Shown here in pieces: positions 36,445-45,084 of a stretch of 64,000 nt of DNA. Every line of letters starts with the position of its first letter. Within the stretch, counting starts at the first letter, position 1. The DNA lies in NCBI GenBank assembly GCA_944323045.1, contig CALUQX010000007.1:1-64000 (forward strand), given 5' to 3'. The DNA comes from Candidatus Gastranaerophilales bacterium (GTDB taxonomy: Bacteria; Cyanobacteriota; Vampirovibrionia; Gastranaerophilales; Gastranaerophilaceae). The position numbers and the translations under genes were made by a program. Under the pieces are notes generated by a model. That model was not told the DNA's origin, did not search any database, and was given only the letters and a program-made list of their open reading frames with translations.

Positions 36445-37004
36445 AAGAATTTGCGTACAGACAAAGGTAGGCGTAACCTACTCTTACACTTTGGGTGACT
36501 GCTGAAGAAGTTATTCGTAGGGTGCCGTCGTTTCGACGCACCGGTTCTCTGTGAATTGTGAACGGTGACCAGTGAACGGTTGTTACAAAAGTGATTAAGT
36601 GACTGGGTGATTAAGTGATTAAGCGGGTTACATGAATCAGGCAACGCCACCATGTCATCGCGCAGCGGATTGCGAGCAGAGGGCGCAGGGCGCACACGGC
36701 GGCGTGGAGCCGGCGGAGCAGCCCGCAGACCCGTTTATTGCGAGCAACCAAGCAGTTGCGCGATCTCAGAAACAGAAGTTACTAAGGCACTGAGGCACTA
36801 AGTAGTTAATAAAAATAAGGCAACGCTTGAATCTTGCTTTGCCTCATTTTGAAATCCTCTTAATCACCTAATCACTTTAAAACAGAGATCGCGCAACCTG
36901 TGCGCGATGACATGTAAAAAAATCAGGCAACATGGGATATCCACATTGCCTGATTAATTGTAAATACTTTACTCACGTTACTCACTGCACTCACGTTACC
37001 CACT
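36445..37004. repeat. Repeat cluster downstream of prepilin B
   Basis: About 560 bp with no credible gene. Units shared with the other clusters: gtagggtgccgtcgtttcgacgcacc (36518-36544), the gttcacaattcac/gaacggtgaccagtgaacgg unit inverted (36545-36585), gtgattaagtgactgggtgattaagtg (36590-36620), gatcgcgcaacctgtgcgcgatgacatg (36886-36914) and gaatcttgctttgcctc-type words. GC-rich core at 36680-36730. Confidence 0.78.
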
Positions 37005-37033
37005 CAACTAAGAGGACAAAGTCCTCTTAGTTG
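37005..37033 (-). other. 13-bp perfect hairpin at the prepilin B stop
   Basis: CAACTAAGAGGAC (37005-37017), loop AAA, GTCCTCTTAGTTG (37021-37033). It covers the last codon and the stop. No T run follows, so it is not a typical terminator. A hairpin directly after the variable region is a known requirement in diversity-generating retroelements. Confidence 0.75.
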
Positions 37034-38163
37034 TCCACACAAACCGCGAGCTTGTAGCTGTAGTTGCGGCCGTCGTTGAGCCAGCGCGTGAGGATAGAGC
37101 GGAAGTCGCGGCCGTACGCGCCATTGCTGCTGCGCTCTTCCCCAGACCAAACATAGAAGCATCCAGAAGATGAACCTGGGGAGGCTGAGAGGAATTGAGC
37201 TGCTTTCTCTGTATCTAAGGTTGCATAGGTTACACTTGTTCCGCCGTTTATGCTGTCTGTATTATATACATACTTAGCTAGGTCTATTAATTGCGATTCT
37301 GTTGGCATGTTTTTTGTTCCTCCGCAAGCTTTCACTGCACCTGCCCAATAATCATCGTCATAGAAACATTCACTTATTTCTAAGTCTCCCTTCTGTTCTT
37401 CACATTGTTCTTTGGTTAATGGTCCATAACCGCCATTCTGTGGTCCTAGTATCTGGCTTATGCAAAATCCTAATTCTTCTTCTGGCAACAAACATCCTGT
37501 TACTCCTGCAAGTTGGGTTACATTTGTGTTATGGGCGATGTCTTTGCCATTCATATTCGGGTTCTTATTGCCTGACACATCATACAGAATCGCCATGCTT
37601 GCTGCTGTCGCCGCAAATGTATTATTAAATGGTTCCTGTGTTGTATTCGGGTTATATGCAATAATTGCGTTGACTCCGTTTGCAAATTGTACTGCCACTG
37701 TATCCGTATCCCAATCATCCTGACCAAGTGATGCGGCGTTTTTGATTGTGGACATATCAATTGGGTCTTCGCCCTCGTTCCATATCACTTCTTTGTTAAA
37801 ACACTTTGTAATATTGTTATTGTCGCATACTCTTGTAATCTTTATGTACTTCTTTAATTCGTTTACAAAATCCATTGTCGAACTGTAGCCTGCAAGCTTT
37901 TCCTCTGTGTTCATTTGGCGAGTTGCGACTTCAAGGCGTTTTTCAAAGACATCTTTTGCGGTTAACCATGCATGCTCATTGTAGTTCTTAACGAGACTTG
38001 GTATCGTTATCGCTGCCACTACGCCGATGATTGCCAGCGTTATGAGGGTTTCGGCGAGCGTGAAAGCGTTGGCGCGCGTGAGGAAGTGAGTGCTGTGAGT
38101 AAAGTGAGTAGCGTGGTTTCTTTGATTAGGCTTTACACTTGCTTCTTTTGTGTTGTTTTTCAT
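37027..38163 (-). CDS. Prepilin B, type IV pilin-like protein with variable C-terminal tail
   Basis: 378 residues. Long leader (about 32 residues, with THFTHSTHFLTRANA) then AFTLAETLITLAIIGVVAA, the prepilin signal. The body closely parallels prepilin A (DVFEKRLEVA, NTEEKLAGYSSTMDFVNELK, YWAGAVKACGGTKNMPT). The tail (from VWSG, residue 338) differs from A at many positions and is built mostly of C-ending codons. It lacks an adjacent regulator and is flanked by repeat clusters on both sides. Confidence 0.88.
   Translation of the reverse strand: MKNNTKEASVKPNQRNHATHFTHSTHFLTRANAFTLAETLITLAIIGVVAAITIPSLVKNYNEHAWLTAKDVFEKRLEVATRQMNTEEKLAGYSSTMDFVNELKKYIKITRVCDNNNITKCFNKEVIWNEGEDPIDMSTIKNAASLGQDDWDTDTVAVQFANGVNAIIAYNPNTTQEPFNNTFAATAASMAILYDVSGNKNPNMNGKDIAHNTNVTQLAGVTGCLLPEEELGFCISQILGPQNGGYGPLTKEQCEEQKGDLEISECFYDDDYWAGAVKACGGTKNMPTESQLIDLAKYVYNTDSINGGTSVTYATLDTEKAAQFLSASPGSSSGCFYVWSGEERSSNGAYGRDFRSILTRWLNDGRNYSYKLAVCVDN
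37030..37134 (-). other. Candidate DGR-type variable region, prepilin B tail
   Basis: 25 of 35 codons end in C (CGC, AGC, GGC, TAC, GAC, TTC, CTC, AAC). The tail shares A-Y-x-R-x-F-x-S-x-x-T-R and L-A-x-C-V with prepilin A and differs between these points. A 13-bp hairpin follows directly. Confidence 0.57.
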
Positions 38164-38640
38164 TGTTTTAATTCTCCTTTTTCTGTCTTATAATTATATT
38201 TTTATATTTATTCTTATTTATAATCCACCTTTTGGTGGGTTATATGTTTTTTACAAGTTCTTCAACTTGTGTTGTTTCTGGCGGATTGGTAAATCCGGTC
38301 TACTGTAAATTTTTGTTTGAGATCCCGCAAGGTCACAATCTCTGTGGATTGCCGCAATCCTGTTGCGGGATGACGGGTTTTGACTATGACATGATTTTGT
38401 AATGTGCCGGAAAGCCTTGCTGGGCTTAGAGTTTGGCACCCCCCCCCCCGCAAAACTCAGTATTCATGCGGGTTTTAGCCCTGTTGCATGGCGCAAAAGT
38501 AAGTGGGGTGAGGATTGTGAGTGGAGTGAGTTCCGTTTGAAGGGATTTACCAATATTGCGGTGGGCACGCTCCGCTTTCCATTCCATACAGGCTGCATCA
38601 GTGCGCAAATCCGCTTTGCCCACCCTACGGATATTGTTGA
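38164..38640. repeat. Repeat cluster upstream of prepilin B
   Basis: Left part (38164-38250) is the AT-rich leader of prepilin B. From 38280 it holds the inverted R1 copy, then an 11-nt C run (38439-38449), then a gtgggcacgctccgctttcc/gctttgcccaccctacgg unit (38560-38630) also seen at 23668-23695. Frames across it are not supported as genes. Confidence 0.75.
38280..38389 (-). repeat. Dispersed repeat R1, inverted copy
   Basis: Reverse complement of 1-115 with only a few mismatches. Confidence 0.87.
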
Positions 38641-38769
38641 GGTGGAAACCCAAAACTACATTTTGTTCTTTTCGTTCCTGCAAACTTCCAGCCATACAAA
38701 TCCTCTGTGTTTGTCTGTTCATATTTCTATTATTACATATGTCTCTAAATTTTTCAAGTCCCCCTTTAG

Positions 38770-38802
38770 CAAATAAACTAAAAAGCCCCTCGTCGGGGCT
38801 TT
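38770..38802 (-). terminator. Terminator of the 95-residue gene
   Basis: Minus strand AAAGCCCC, loop GACGA, GGGGCTTT followed by TTAGTTTATTT. Confidence 0.8.
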
Positions 38803-38847
38803 CTATCTAATGTAGACAATGAAATATTAAATCCGTGTTTATTAATT

Positions 38848-39135
38848 CTAAAAATGCATATCAAAGCTTGGCGGCATTCCGTTCATCTTTTCATCTTCCA
38901 TACGCATTGCAGAACCTATTGTAAAGCTTTCTGCAAACAATTTATTTATCTGATAATTGATATCGCCATTGAATACGTTTTCGTTTTCTTCCAAAAACTT
39001 AAACAATGGATCAGCAGGAGATTTTGCAAGATTACCGAGAGTTTCCCCTGCAAGTTTCAGTGTTCTTTCCGGTACTTTTACATTCATACCGAAAGGTTTA
39101 TATGGGCGATTAAATGATGCACCTGCTTCTGTCAT
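38848..39135 (-). CDS. Small hypothetical protein
   Basis: 95 residues, not recognised. The N-terminus reads ASFNRPYKPFGMNVKV with two aromatic-x-(x)-G-like bits, followed by amphipathic helices and a Met-rich end. It has no signal peptide. It has its own terminator and lies 104 bp downstream of the HNH-like gene on the same strand. Confidence 0.65.
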   Translation of the reverse strand: MTEAGASFNRPYKPFGMNVKVPERTLKLAGETLGNLAKSPADPLFKFLEENENVFNGDINYQINKLFAESFTIGSAMRMEDEKMNGMPPSFDMHF

Positions 39136-39239
39136 ATCCGTTACTTCCTTATCGACTTTATTTAATTACACTTATTTATTCGGCATAATTCTGTCAAAAG
39201 TTTAGAAGTTTGGTTATTATTTTTACAAATGTTAATATT

Positions 39240-40622
39240 TTATTTAAATTTTGAGGTGTCTATTTTTCGTCCGCTTTCTTTTGTAAAGGTGTCAATCATT
39301 TTAAAGAACACTTCACGCGGCAGATTTTTCCGTTTGACTTCCTGCCATATGTCCATAAAATAGCGCTGCTGGTCAGAATGTTTAAATTGTTCGATAAAAT
39401 GATGCATATCTTCACTGGAGCGGTTGTTGTTGTCCCGTCCACAGGCAAGCGCGTAATTGCTCAGCGAATCAGCGCCGCCGAGTGATTTCGGCTGCATATG
39501 TTCGATTGTTGCCAGAGACGGTCTAAGCATATTGTAGCCGATAGCGTCTGACGCTGAATTTTCGTGTTTTGTTATAAATGAATTTACACTTGTCTGGGAA
39601 TTTGGCAGTCTGCTTACTATCTCATCTATTTTTTTGCGCAAAGCTTCATCCGGCATACCTTCCAGCGCTTCATTCAGGTCATACCTGAATGCTTTGTTAC
39701 TGAATTTGACTTTTACCGGCTGTCTGTCTATTGTTTTAATTGCGGTATCGCATAAATTTAACAGGTCTTTTCTGTTCAAAATTTCGCCATAACGTGCTAT
39801 TTGATTAATCAACAATTTTTGCAGATAAACTTTGTCGACCATCATATTACTAACATCTCTGGTTTCAGTCATTGAAAGTATTTTTGAAACAAATTTGCCA
39901 TTTAAAGGTGTATCTTTTGATTTGAAAATAGGATGCGTAAGCGGCTCTGCCAGTTTCAAGATTCTTGTCGCCAGATATTCATCTTTTATAGTATCACTTA
40001 TTCTTCCTATTTTGTAGGAAAATTCTTTTCCGCTGAACTCATCGGGGATGTATTCTTTTTCTTCTAATCTGTAGCGGGAAATTTTCATTAATTTATTGAA
40101 TTTAGTTTTCCAGCCGCGCGGAAGTTCGTCACCGAGTGCTGAAAGTTCTTTTAAAATCGGTTTTTGTTCTTTTAAGAGTTCTTTATTAGCTTCCGGATAG
40201 AGTCTTTTTATTGCTTCTGATAGTCTTATATTAGGAGAATCAAAAGCCATCAGGGTAATTCTTTTCAGGGCTTCTTTTTCTGTTGGATGCAGATAGTCGA
40301 GGTAATTGAACATTTCTTGTACAAAATTTTTAATTGGACCGGAGAAAATACCGCTGTTTTTCAGTCTGCCTGCTACTTTGTTGCTAAGCATAGGGCGCCC
40401 GCAATACAGGCAATGGATAGGTCTGATGTTAGCAATACTGCGAAAATCACCGGCGCTGCGCAAAATACCGAATGACGGCTGGGTTTTTACAAAAGTATCT
40501 TTAGGCGGCTGCACTCCTGCAAAGGCTATTCTGCTGTCTGCATAATCTTTGCGTGCGGCTGCCGGCTGGCTTTTATATTGAAATATATTTGATGTGAGTA
40601 CCCCTAATATCTTCATATTCAT
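39240..40622 (-). CDS. Large protein with zinc knuckle and HNH-like motif
   Basis: 460 residues. The N-terminal 50 residues are low-complexity with SRIAFAGVQ and QPSFGIL bits. A CLYCG pair at about 72 may be half of a zinc site. The C-terminal 120 residues contain SLATIEHMQPKSLGGADSLSNYALACGRDNNNRS, which fits an HNH-nuclease core (E-H, then N, then N). The middle is helical and unrecognised. It could be a nuclease or a degenerate, non-catalytic HNH fold; no mobile-element genes adjoin it. Confidence 0.7.
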   Translation of the reverse strand: MNMKILGVLTSNIFQYKSQPAAARKDYADSRIAFAGVQPPKDTFVKTQPSFGILRSAGDFRSIANIRPIHCLYCGRPMLSNKVAGRLKNSGIFSGPIKNFVQEMFNYLDYLHPTEKEALKRITLMAFDSPNIRLSEAIKRLYPEANKELLKEQKPILKELSALGDELPRGWKTKFNKLMKISRYRLEEKEYIPDEFSGKEFSYKIGRISDTIKDEYLATRILKLAEPLTHPIFKSKDTPLNGKFVSKILSMTETRDVSNMMVDKVYLQKLLINQIARYGEILNRKDLLNLCDTAIKTIDRQPVKVKFSNKAFRYDLNEALEGMPDEALRKKIDEIVSRLPNSQTSVNSFITKHENSASDAIGYNMLRPSLATIEHMQPKSLGGADSLSNYALACGRDNNNRSSEDMHHFIEQFKHSDQQRYFMDIWQEVKRKNLPREVFFKMIDTFTKESGRKIDTSKFK

Positions 40623-40633
40623 ATAAACTCTCT

Positions 40634-40679
40634 AATAAAAAAATTTGCCGGTTTGTAAAGAAATATTACCGGCAAATTT
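40634..40679 (-). terminator. Terminator of the tsaB operon
   Basis: Minus strand AAATTTGCCGGT, 15-nt loop, ACCGGCAAATTT followed by TTTTATT. Confidence 0.88.
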
Positions 40680-40733
40680 GAAATTTTTCGTATTTGAAAA
40701 CTGCCGAAAAGCCATAGATGCCAACTGTATCGC

Positions 40734-41348
40734 TTAACCCATTGGAGGCGGCTGAATATAAAGCGGGAGGAGTTCTCCCCAGTTGCCGGAGGCGTCATTT
40801 ATTCTTTCTTCCGCCAGTTCTGTAAGAATTTCACCAAGCGGATAAGAGCCCTTTTGATATGAAATTCCGCCCAGCAGCGGCTGCAGTTTGTCATCTGTAA
40901 TCACTTCATACTTATCTGATTGTACAAGCTGTTGCACCTTTTCAAGCGGCAGTGCACCTTTTACTTCGCTATCGCACCACACATACGCCATATTTTTTCG
41001 GGCGTCAAGCGCTACTAAAGGATTTTTATCCGCAAGTTTCGATAATATTTCAAGTGAAGATATTCCGATAGTTTTGCAATTCAATTGCTGTGCCATTACT
41101 CTTGCAACTGTTGTACAGGCACGTATTCCTGTAAAACTTCCGGGACCTATATTTATGGCTATTAAATCAACATCGTCAGGTTTTACACTGTTTTTTGCCA
41201 TAATGTCGCGCAGTGTTGAAATCAAAAATGCAGAATGGTATTTTGTATCTGTATTTTCAACAACATCTGAAACAAGTATTCTGCCGTCTTTTTTTAATAC
41301 AGCATACATTTTATCCAAACAGGTATCAAAAGCTAATATCGTTGTCAT
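40734..41348 (-). CDS. tsaB: tRNA t6A synthesis protein TsaB
   Basis: 204 residues of the actin-like ASKHA fold. Starts ILAFDTCLDKMYAVL, then NIGPGSFTGIRACTTVARVMA, the TsaB/TsaD signature. TsaB pairs with TsaD to place threonylcarbamoyl on A37 of tRNAs. It is last in the yebC-GGDEF-tsaE-tsaB run. TsaD and TsaC are not in the window. It ends in a short Pro-rich tail. Confidence 0.92.
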   Translation of the reverse strand: MTTILAFDTCLDKMYAVLKKDGRILVSDVVENTDTKYHSAFLISTLRDIMAKNSVKPDDVDLIAINIGPGSFTGIRACTTVARVMAQQLNCKTIGISSLEILSKLADKNPLVALDARKNMAYVWCDSEVKGALPLEKVQQLVQSDKYEVITDDKLQPLLGGISYQKGSYPLGEILTELAEERINDASGNWGELLPLYIQPPPMG

Positions 41349-41368
41349 ATTTATCCTTTCTGCAACGC

Positions 41369-41845
41369 TTATTCAGTCAGCAAATTTTTTAAGCGTTCAA
41401 CAATTTTTTTTGATTTTTCGCCAACACCTTCAAATTCATAAATTCTGGCGTCATCATCAGAATAAGTCACATTTATTTTCAGGTGGTCAAAAGGAATTTC
41501 ATCCTGAGAGAATTCAGCCCATTCCACAAAAGTTAGCTGCTGTCCTTCTGAGTATTCACGGAGTTCATCCAGAATTGTGCTTACGCCTTCGTTTTCAAGT
41601 CTGTATAAATCAAAATGATAAACAGGTATTTTGCCGCTGTGGTATTCATTAAGGATTACAAAACTCGGGCTTGTGACTTTTTCTTTTACCTCAAGTGCAT
41701 CTGCTGCAAGTTTTACGAAAGCTGTTTTGCCGGCGCCTATTTCCCCGTAAAGGCTTACAAAGCAGCCCTCAGTAACTGTTTGGGCAAACGCTTGTGCTAA
41801 TTTTTTTGTATCATCTAATGTTTTGCATGTTTTACTGAATCTCAT
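41369..41845 (-). CDS. tsaE: tRNA t6A synthesis ATPase TsaE
   Basis: 158 residues. P-loop GEIGAGKTAFVK (Walker A), then VTSPSFVILNEY, then HFDLYRLE and VEWAEF, all TsaE hallmarks. It is the ATPase that resets the TsaBD complex. It overlaps the preceding GGDEF gene by 14 nt, which implies translational coupling. Confidence 0.95.
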   Translation of the reverse strand: MRFSKTCKTLDDTKKLAQAFAQTVTEGCFVSLYGEIGAGKTAFVKLAADALEVKEKVTSPSFVILNEYHSGKIPVYHFDLYRLENEGVSTILDELREYSEGQQLTFVEWAEFSQDEIPFDHLKINVTYSDDDARIYEFEGVGEKSKKIVERLKNLLTE

Positions 41846-43202
41846 AAACCACTACCTTATTTCTTCCGCTAGATTTAGCCTGATAAAGTGCTTCATCAGC
41901 TTTTTGGAGCAACTCTGCATCTTCATCATTATTATTTAATTGATAAACGCCAAGGCTGATTGTAACCTTAATAGTTTTGGTCACACTATCTGCTACAATC
42001 TTTGAAATATCAATAGATTTACGCTCAACAGCCTTTCTTAACCTTTCGGCAACTATTTTTGCAGCATCAATCTGTGTGAATGGCAGCAATACAGTAAATT
42101 CTTCGCCGCCATAGCGTCCTGCAATATCATATTCACGAAGTTGTGATTTTATTATATGTGCAACAGTTTTTAGCACAAGGTCGCCGGCTGCATGTCCGTA
42201 GGTATCGTTAACGTTTTTGAAAAAGTCTATATCAATCATAATTGCACATAGTGCATTATTTTTACGCTTTGCTCCAGAAACTTCCTGTTTGATACGTTCT
42301 TCTAACTGGCGGCGGTTGTAGAATCCAGTTAGTGCATCAAGTGTTGCGTGTTTAAGAATTTCCGCGTATACATTTGCCCTGTCTATTGTTGTTGCGGCTT
42401 GATTCGTGAGCTGTTCTATATATTCGACTTCTTTTTCATTAAGTTTGCCTTCTGTACTTTTAGCTACAACGCAGCCGATTAATTTTCCTTCTGTTACGAG
42501 TGGAAACAGACCGGTCTTTTTATCGGCAGTCATTACGCAATCTGAATTCGGCGTCAAAACACTCAAAAGTCCCAGAATTTTTTCATCGCGGCAGGAATTA
42601 GGCCAGCACAAATTGTAGGTTTCGTTTTCTTCATCTCTGAGGAAAATGTAAATCAAATGATTTGAAACAAACTTGTCAATCATTTCGCCGATGAGTGGAA
42701 TTATATAACTCAATTCATATTGTGTTTCTATGATTTTGGCAATATTTTTCATAGAGTCGTGGAATTCAACATTTTTCTGCATCTTGTCTGAAAGTATAAC
42801 ATTTTGAATTTTGAGTGAAATTATATATGCCGCAATATCAAGAAAGTTAAGGAGATTTTCTGTATCTATAAAACTCACATCGATTCTGAGCATTCCGATA
42901 ATTTGAGAACCTTTATACAGTCCGTAATACAGGATTTTGTTATCTTCAAGGCAAGTTTTAGATTTGAGTTGTTCAAAATGAGAATACAGTGATGCGGCTG
43001 TAGATTTAGTGCAAATTTCTTCTATATACAGCCAGTTTTTTGAAAAGTCGCGCAAACTTTTGGTCGTATCATCAAAGATATAAATATCAAGTCCGTTTAT
43101 GCCGAAATTTTGCACAAGAAAATCAGATAACGCAGTAATAATACTCTTTGCGCTAAAAGTATCATTAAATATAGTCAAAAGATTTTTAATTTTTTCCTGC
43201 AT
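41832..43202 (-). CDS. Diguanylate cyclase with GAF-like sensor regions
   Basis: 456 residues, cytoplasmic. Two GAF-like blocks (about 1-135 and 145-280) precede a GGDEF domain (about 290-450) with active site RYGGEEFTVLLPF (about residue 361) and DALTGFYNRRQLEERI at its start. All catalytic residues look intact, so it should make c-di-GMP. The inhibitory RxxD site is not clear. It is fused into a tRNA-modification operon: 1-nt overlap with yebC and 14-nt overlap with tsaE. Confidence 0.93.
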   Translation of the reverse strand: MQEKIKNLLTIFNDTFSAKSIITALSDFLVQNFGINGLDIYIFDDTTKSLRDFSKNWLYIEEICTKSTAASLYSHFEQLKSKTCLEDNKILYYGLYKGSQIIGMLRIDVSFIDTENLLNFLDIAAYIISLKIQNVILSDKMQKNVEFHDSMKNIAKIIETQYELSYIIPLIGEMIDKFVSNHLIYIFLRDEENETYNLCWPNSCRDEKILGLLSVLTPNSDCVMTADKKTGLFPLVTEGKLIGCVVAKSTEGKLNEKEVEYIEQLTNQAATTIDRANVYAEILKHATLDALTGFYNRRQLEERIKQEVSGAKRKNNALCAIMIDIDFFKNVNDTYGHAAGDLVLKTVAHIIKSQLREYDIAGRYGGEEFTVLLPFTQIDAAKIVAERLRKAVERKSIDISKIVADSVTKTIKVTISLGVYQLNNNDEDAELLQKADEALYQAKSSGRNKVVVYEIQ

Positions 43203-43951
43203 TATCCCTCTAATTTTTGCAAAATATCATCTGAAATATCAAAATTTGCATAAACATTTTGCACATCATCGTGTTCTTCCAGTTTTTCCAGCAGTTTCAT
43301 TACCTGTCCTGCAACATTTTCATCAGTAACTTCTACTGTATTTTGCGGGATTCTTGTGAGTTCAGCGGTTGTGCTTTTGAATCCTTCTTTTTCCAGTCCT
43401 TCGACAACCTTCTGGAAATTTTCAACTGATGTAAGAACTTTATATTCATCATCTTCTTCAGTTATATCTTCTGCATCAAGATTAATTGCGGCTTCAAAGA
43501 GTTTTTCATAATCAACGGATTTTTCAAATGAAATAACGCCTTTTTGGTCGAACATCCAGCCTACACAACCTGTAGCCCCGAGACTTCCGTTGTATTTTGT
43601 AAAGTAACTTCTTATATCACCTGCAGTGCGGTTTCTGTTATCTGTCATTGCCTCAACAACAACAGCAACGCCGCCTGCTGCATAACCTTCATAAATTAAT
43701 TCTTCATAGTTTTCAGATGCACCTGCGCCTGCCCCTTTTTCAATTGCTCGTTTAATATTGTCGTTTGGCAGACCTGCGGCTTTTGCTTTTTCTATTGCAG
43801 TTCTAAGTCTGAAATTTCCTGCAGGATCAGCCCCGCCAAGTCTTGCTGCAACTATTAGTTCTCTTGAATATTTCTGGAACACAACAGCGCGTTGTGAATC
43901 CACTTTTGCTTTTTTATGTTTAATGGTTGACCACTTTGAGTGTCCTGACAT
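43202..43951 (-). CDS. yebC: YebC/PmpR-family protein
   Basis: 249 residues, full length, beginning MSGHSKWSTIKHKKAKVD and containing GGADPAGNFRLRTAIEKAKA and GYAAGGVAVVVEAMTDNRNRT, the family's fixed motifs. Members act as transcription regulators or, as found for YebC2 types, help ribosomes through proline stretches. RBS AAAGGAGAAAAAC. Confidence 0.95.
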   Translation of the reverse strand: MSGHSKWSTIKHKKAKVDSQRAVVFQKYSRELIVAARLGGADPAGNFRLRTAIEKAKAAGLPNDNIKRAIEKGAGAGASENYEELIYEGYAAGGVAVVVEAMTDNRNRTAGDIRSYFTKYNGSLGATGCVGWMFDQKGVISFEKSVDYEKLFEAAINLDAEDITEEDDEYKVLTSVENFQKVVEGLEKEGFKSTTAELTRIPQNTVEVTDENVAGQVMKLLEKLEEHDDVQNVYANFDISDDILQKLEG

Positions 43952-44004
43952 GTTTTTCTCCTTTTTACTTTTTCTCTAATTAAATTGTAGCACGAACAAA
44001 AACT

Positions 44005-44036
44005 ATATAAAAAATTCCGGTTGGTTAACCGGAATT
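44005..44036 (-). terminator. Terminator of the second sigma gene
   Basis: 10-bp perfect stem AATTCCGGTT/AACCGGAATT with a 4-nt loop. Minus-strand continuation TTTTATATAG. Confidence 0.7.
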
Positions 44037-44073
44037 AAGCACATATGTAATAATTTTGATGTAAAAAAATGGT

Positions 44074-44985
44074 CTAATCCATATAACAGGACAGGACTTC
44101 CTGTCCGAGTGCAGAAATACGCATTTTTTTCAGTGCGCGTAATTCTGTCTGGCGTATACATTCTTTTGTAACGCCGTAAATATTGCCTATTTCTTCAAGT
44201 GTTCTTCTTGTTGTATCGTCAAGTCCGTAACGCATTTTTACTACAGCCTGTTCGCGTTCTTTTAATGTTGAAACAACACTCAAGATATCTTTTTTCAAGC
44301 CTTCGTATTCAACTGTTGCAACAACTGAGGCGTTTTCGTCTTCAATAATATCAGCAAAACTCATGTCTTTGCCGTCACTGTTTTCAAAACCGCTTTCTAA
44401 TGAAATGCTCTTGCTGTAGGCTGATAAAAATGTTTCTATTTTATCGTTATCAATATTCATACGTTTTGCGACATCTTCATTCTTAACCTGGCTGTTGCTT
44501 TCTTTTTCCATCTGGGATTTAACTTTAGAAAATTTAGAAAGTGTTTCCTGAATATAAACAGGAATTTTCATGCAGTGAGACTGTTCTGATATTGCCTTGA
44601 ACATTGATTGTTTAATCCACCAGCTTGCATATGTGGCGAATTTGTAACCAAGTTTGTAATTAAACTTTTCTGCGGCAATCATCAACCCGAGGTTGCCTTC
44701 CTGAATCAGGTCAACCATTGGCAGTTTAGACATATGTATTGCTTTTTTAGCAATAATAATAACAAGTTTAAGGTTGGATTGAATAAGCTGTTTTTTAGCG
44801 TCTTCATCACCTTCTTTTGCGCGTCTGGCAAGCTCTCTTTCTTCTGCTGCAGTAAGCTGCGGGTAATTTGAAATTTCTCTGATGTATCCGGCTAAATCAC
44901 TATTTGTGTTTGCTTCTAATACTTCGTATTTGGCTGGATTTGAGGACTCTGTTTTTTTCATTCTAATCGGGGCATTCTTACTCAT
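44074..44985 (-). CDS. Second sigma-70 factor, group 2/3
   Basis: 303 residues. Region 1.2 is reduced (LAGYIREISNYPQLTAAEE). Region 2 has NLKLVIIIAKKAIHMSKLPMVDLIQEG and FATYASWWIKQSMFKAI. Region 4.2 reads TLEEIGNIYGVTKECIRQTE, where the usual SRERIRQIE is changed (TKECIRQTE), so -35 recognition may differ from the factor at 14.5 kb. A canonical promoter and a leader of about 90 nt precede it, unlike most genes here. It is probably an alternative sigma factor; regulon unknown. Confidence 0.9.
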   Translation of the reverse strand: MSKNAPIRMKKTESSNPAKYEVLEANTNSDLAGYIREISNYPQLTAAEERELARRAKEGDEDAKKQLIQSNLKLVIIIAKKAIHMSKLPMVDLIQEGNLGLMIAAEKFNYKLGYKFATYASWWIKQSMFKAISEQSHCMKIPVYIQETLSKFSKVKSQMEKESNSQVKNEDVAKRMNIDNDKIETFLSAYSKSISLESGFENSDGKDMSFADIIEDENASVVATVEYEGLKKDILSVVSTLKEREQAVVKMRYGLDDTTRRTLEEIGNIYGVTKECIRQTELRALKKMRISALGQEVLSCYMD

Positions 44986-45084
44986 AGACTTCTAACTCCT
45001 TCTCTTCTTGTTCAGATTTGAGACGTACACGATATTTTAGGACAACGGGAAATGTATATATTGAAAATGCATCTTTATATAAAT

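Noticed and set aside
36691-36750. GC-rich patch considered as a DGR template repeat
   Set aside because: It is G/C-rich and lacks the AAC-codon richness and the match to the prepilin tails that a template needs.
38402-38776. 124-residue frame across the poly-C tract
   Set aside because: Reads through repeat units; a frame on the opposite strand is equally long; no ribosome site.
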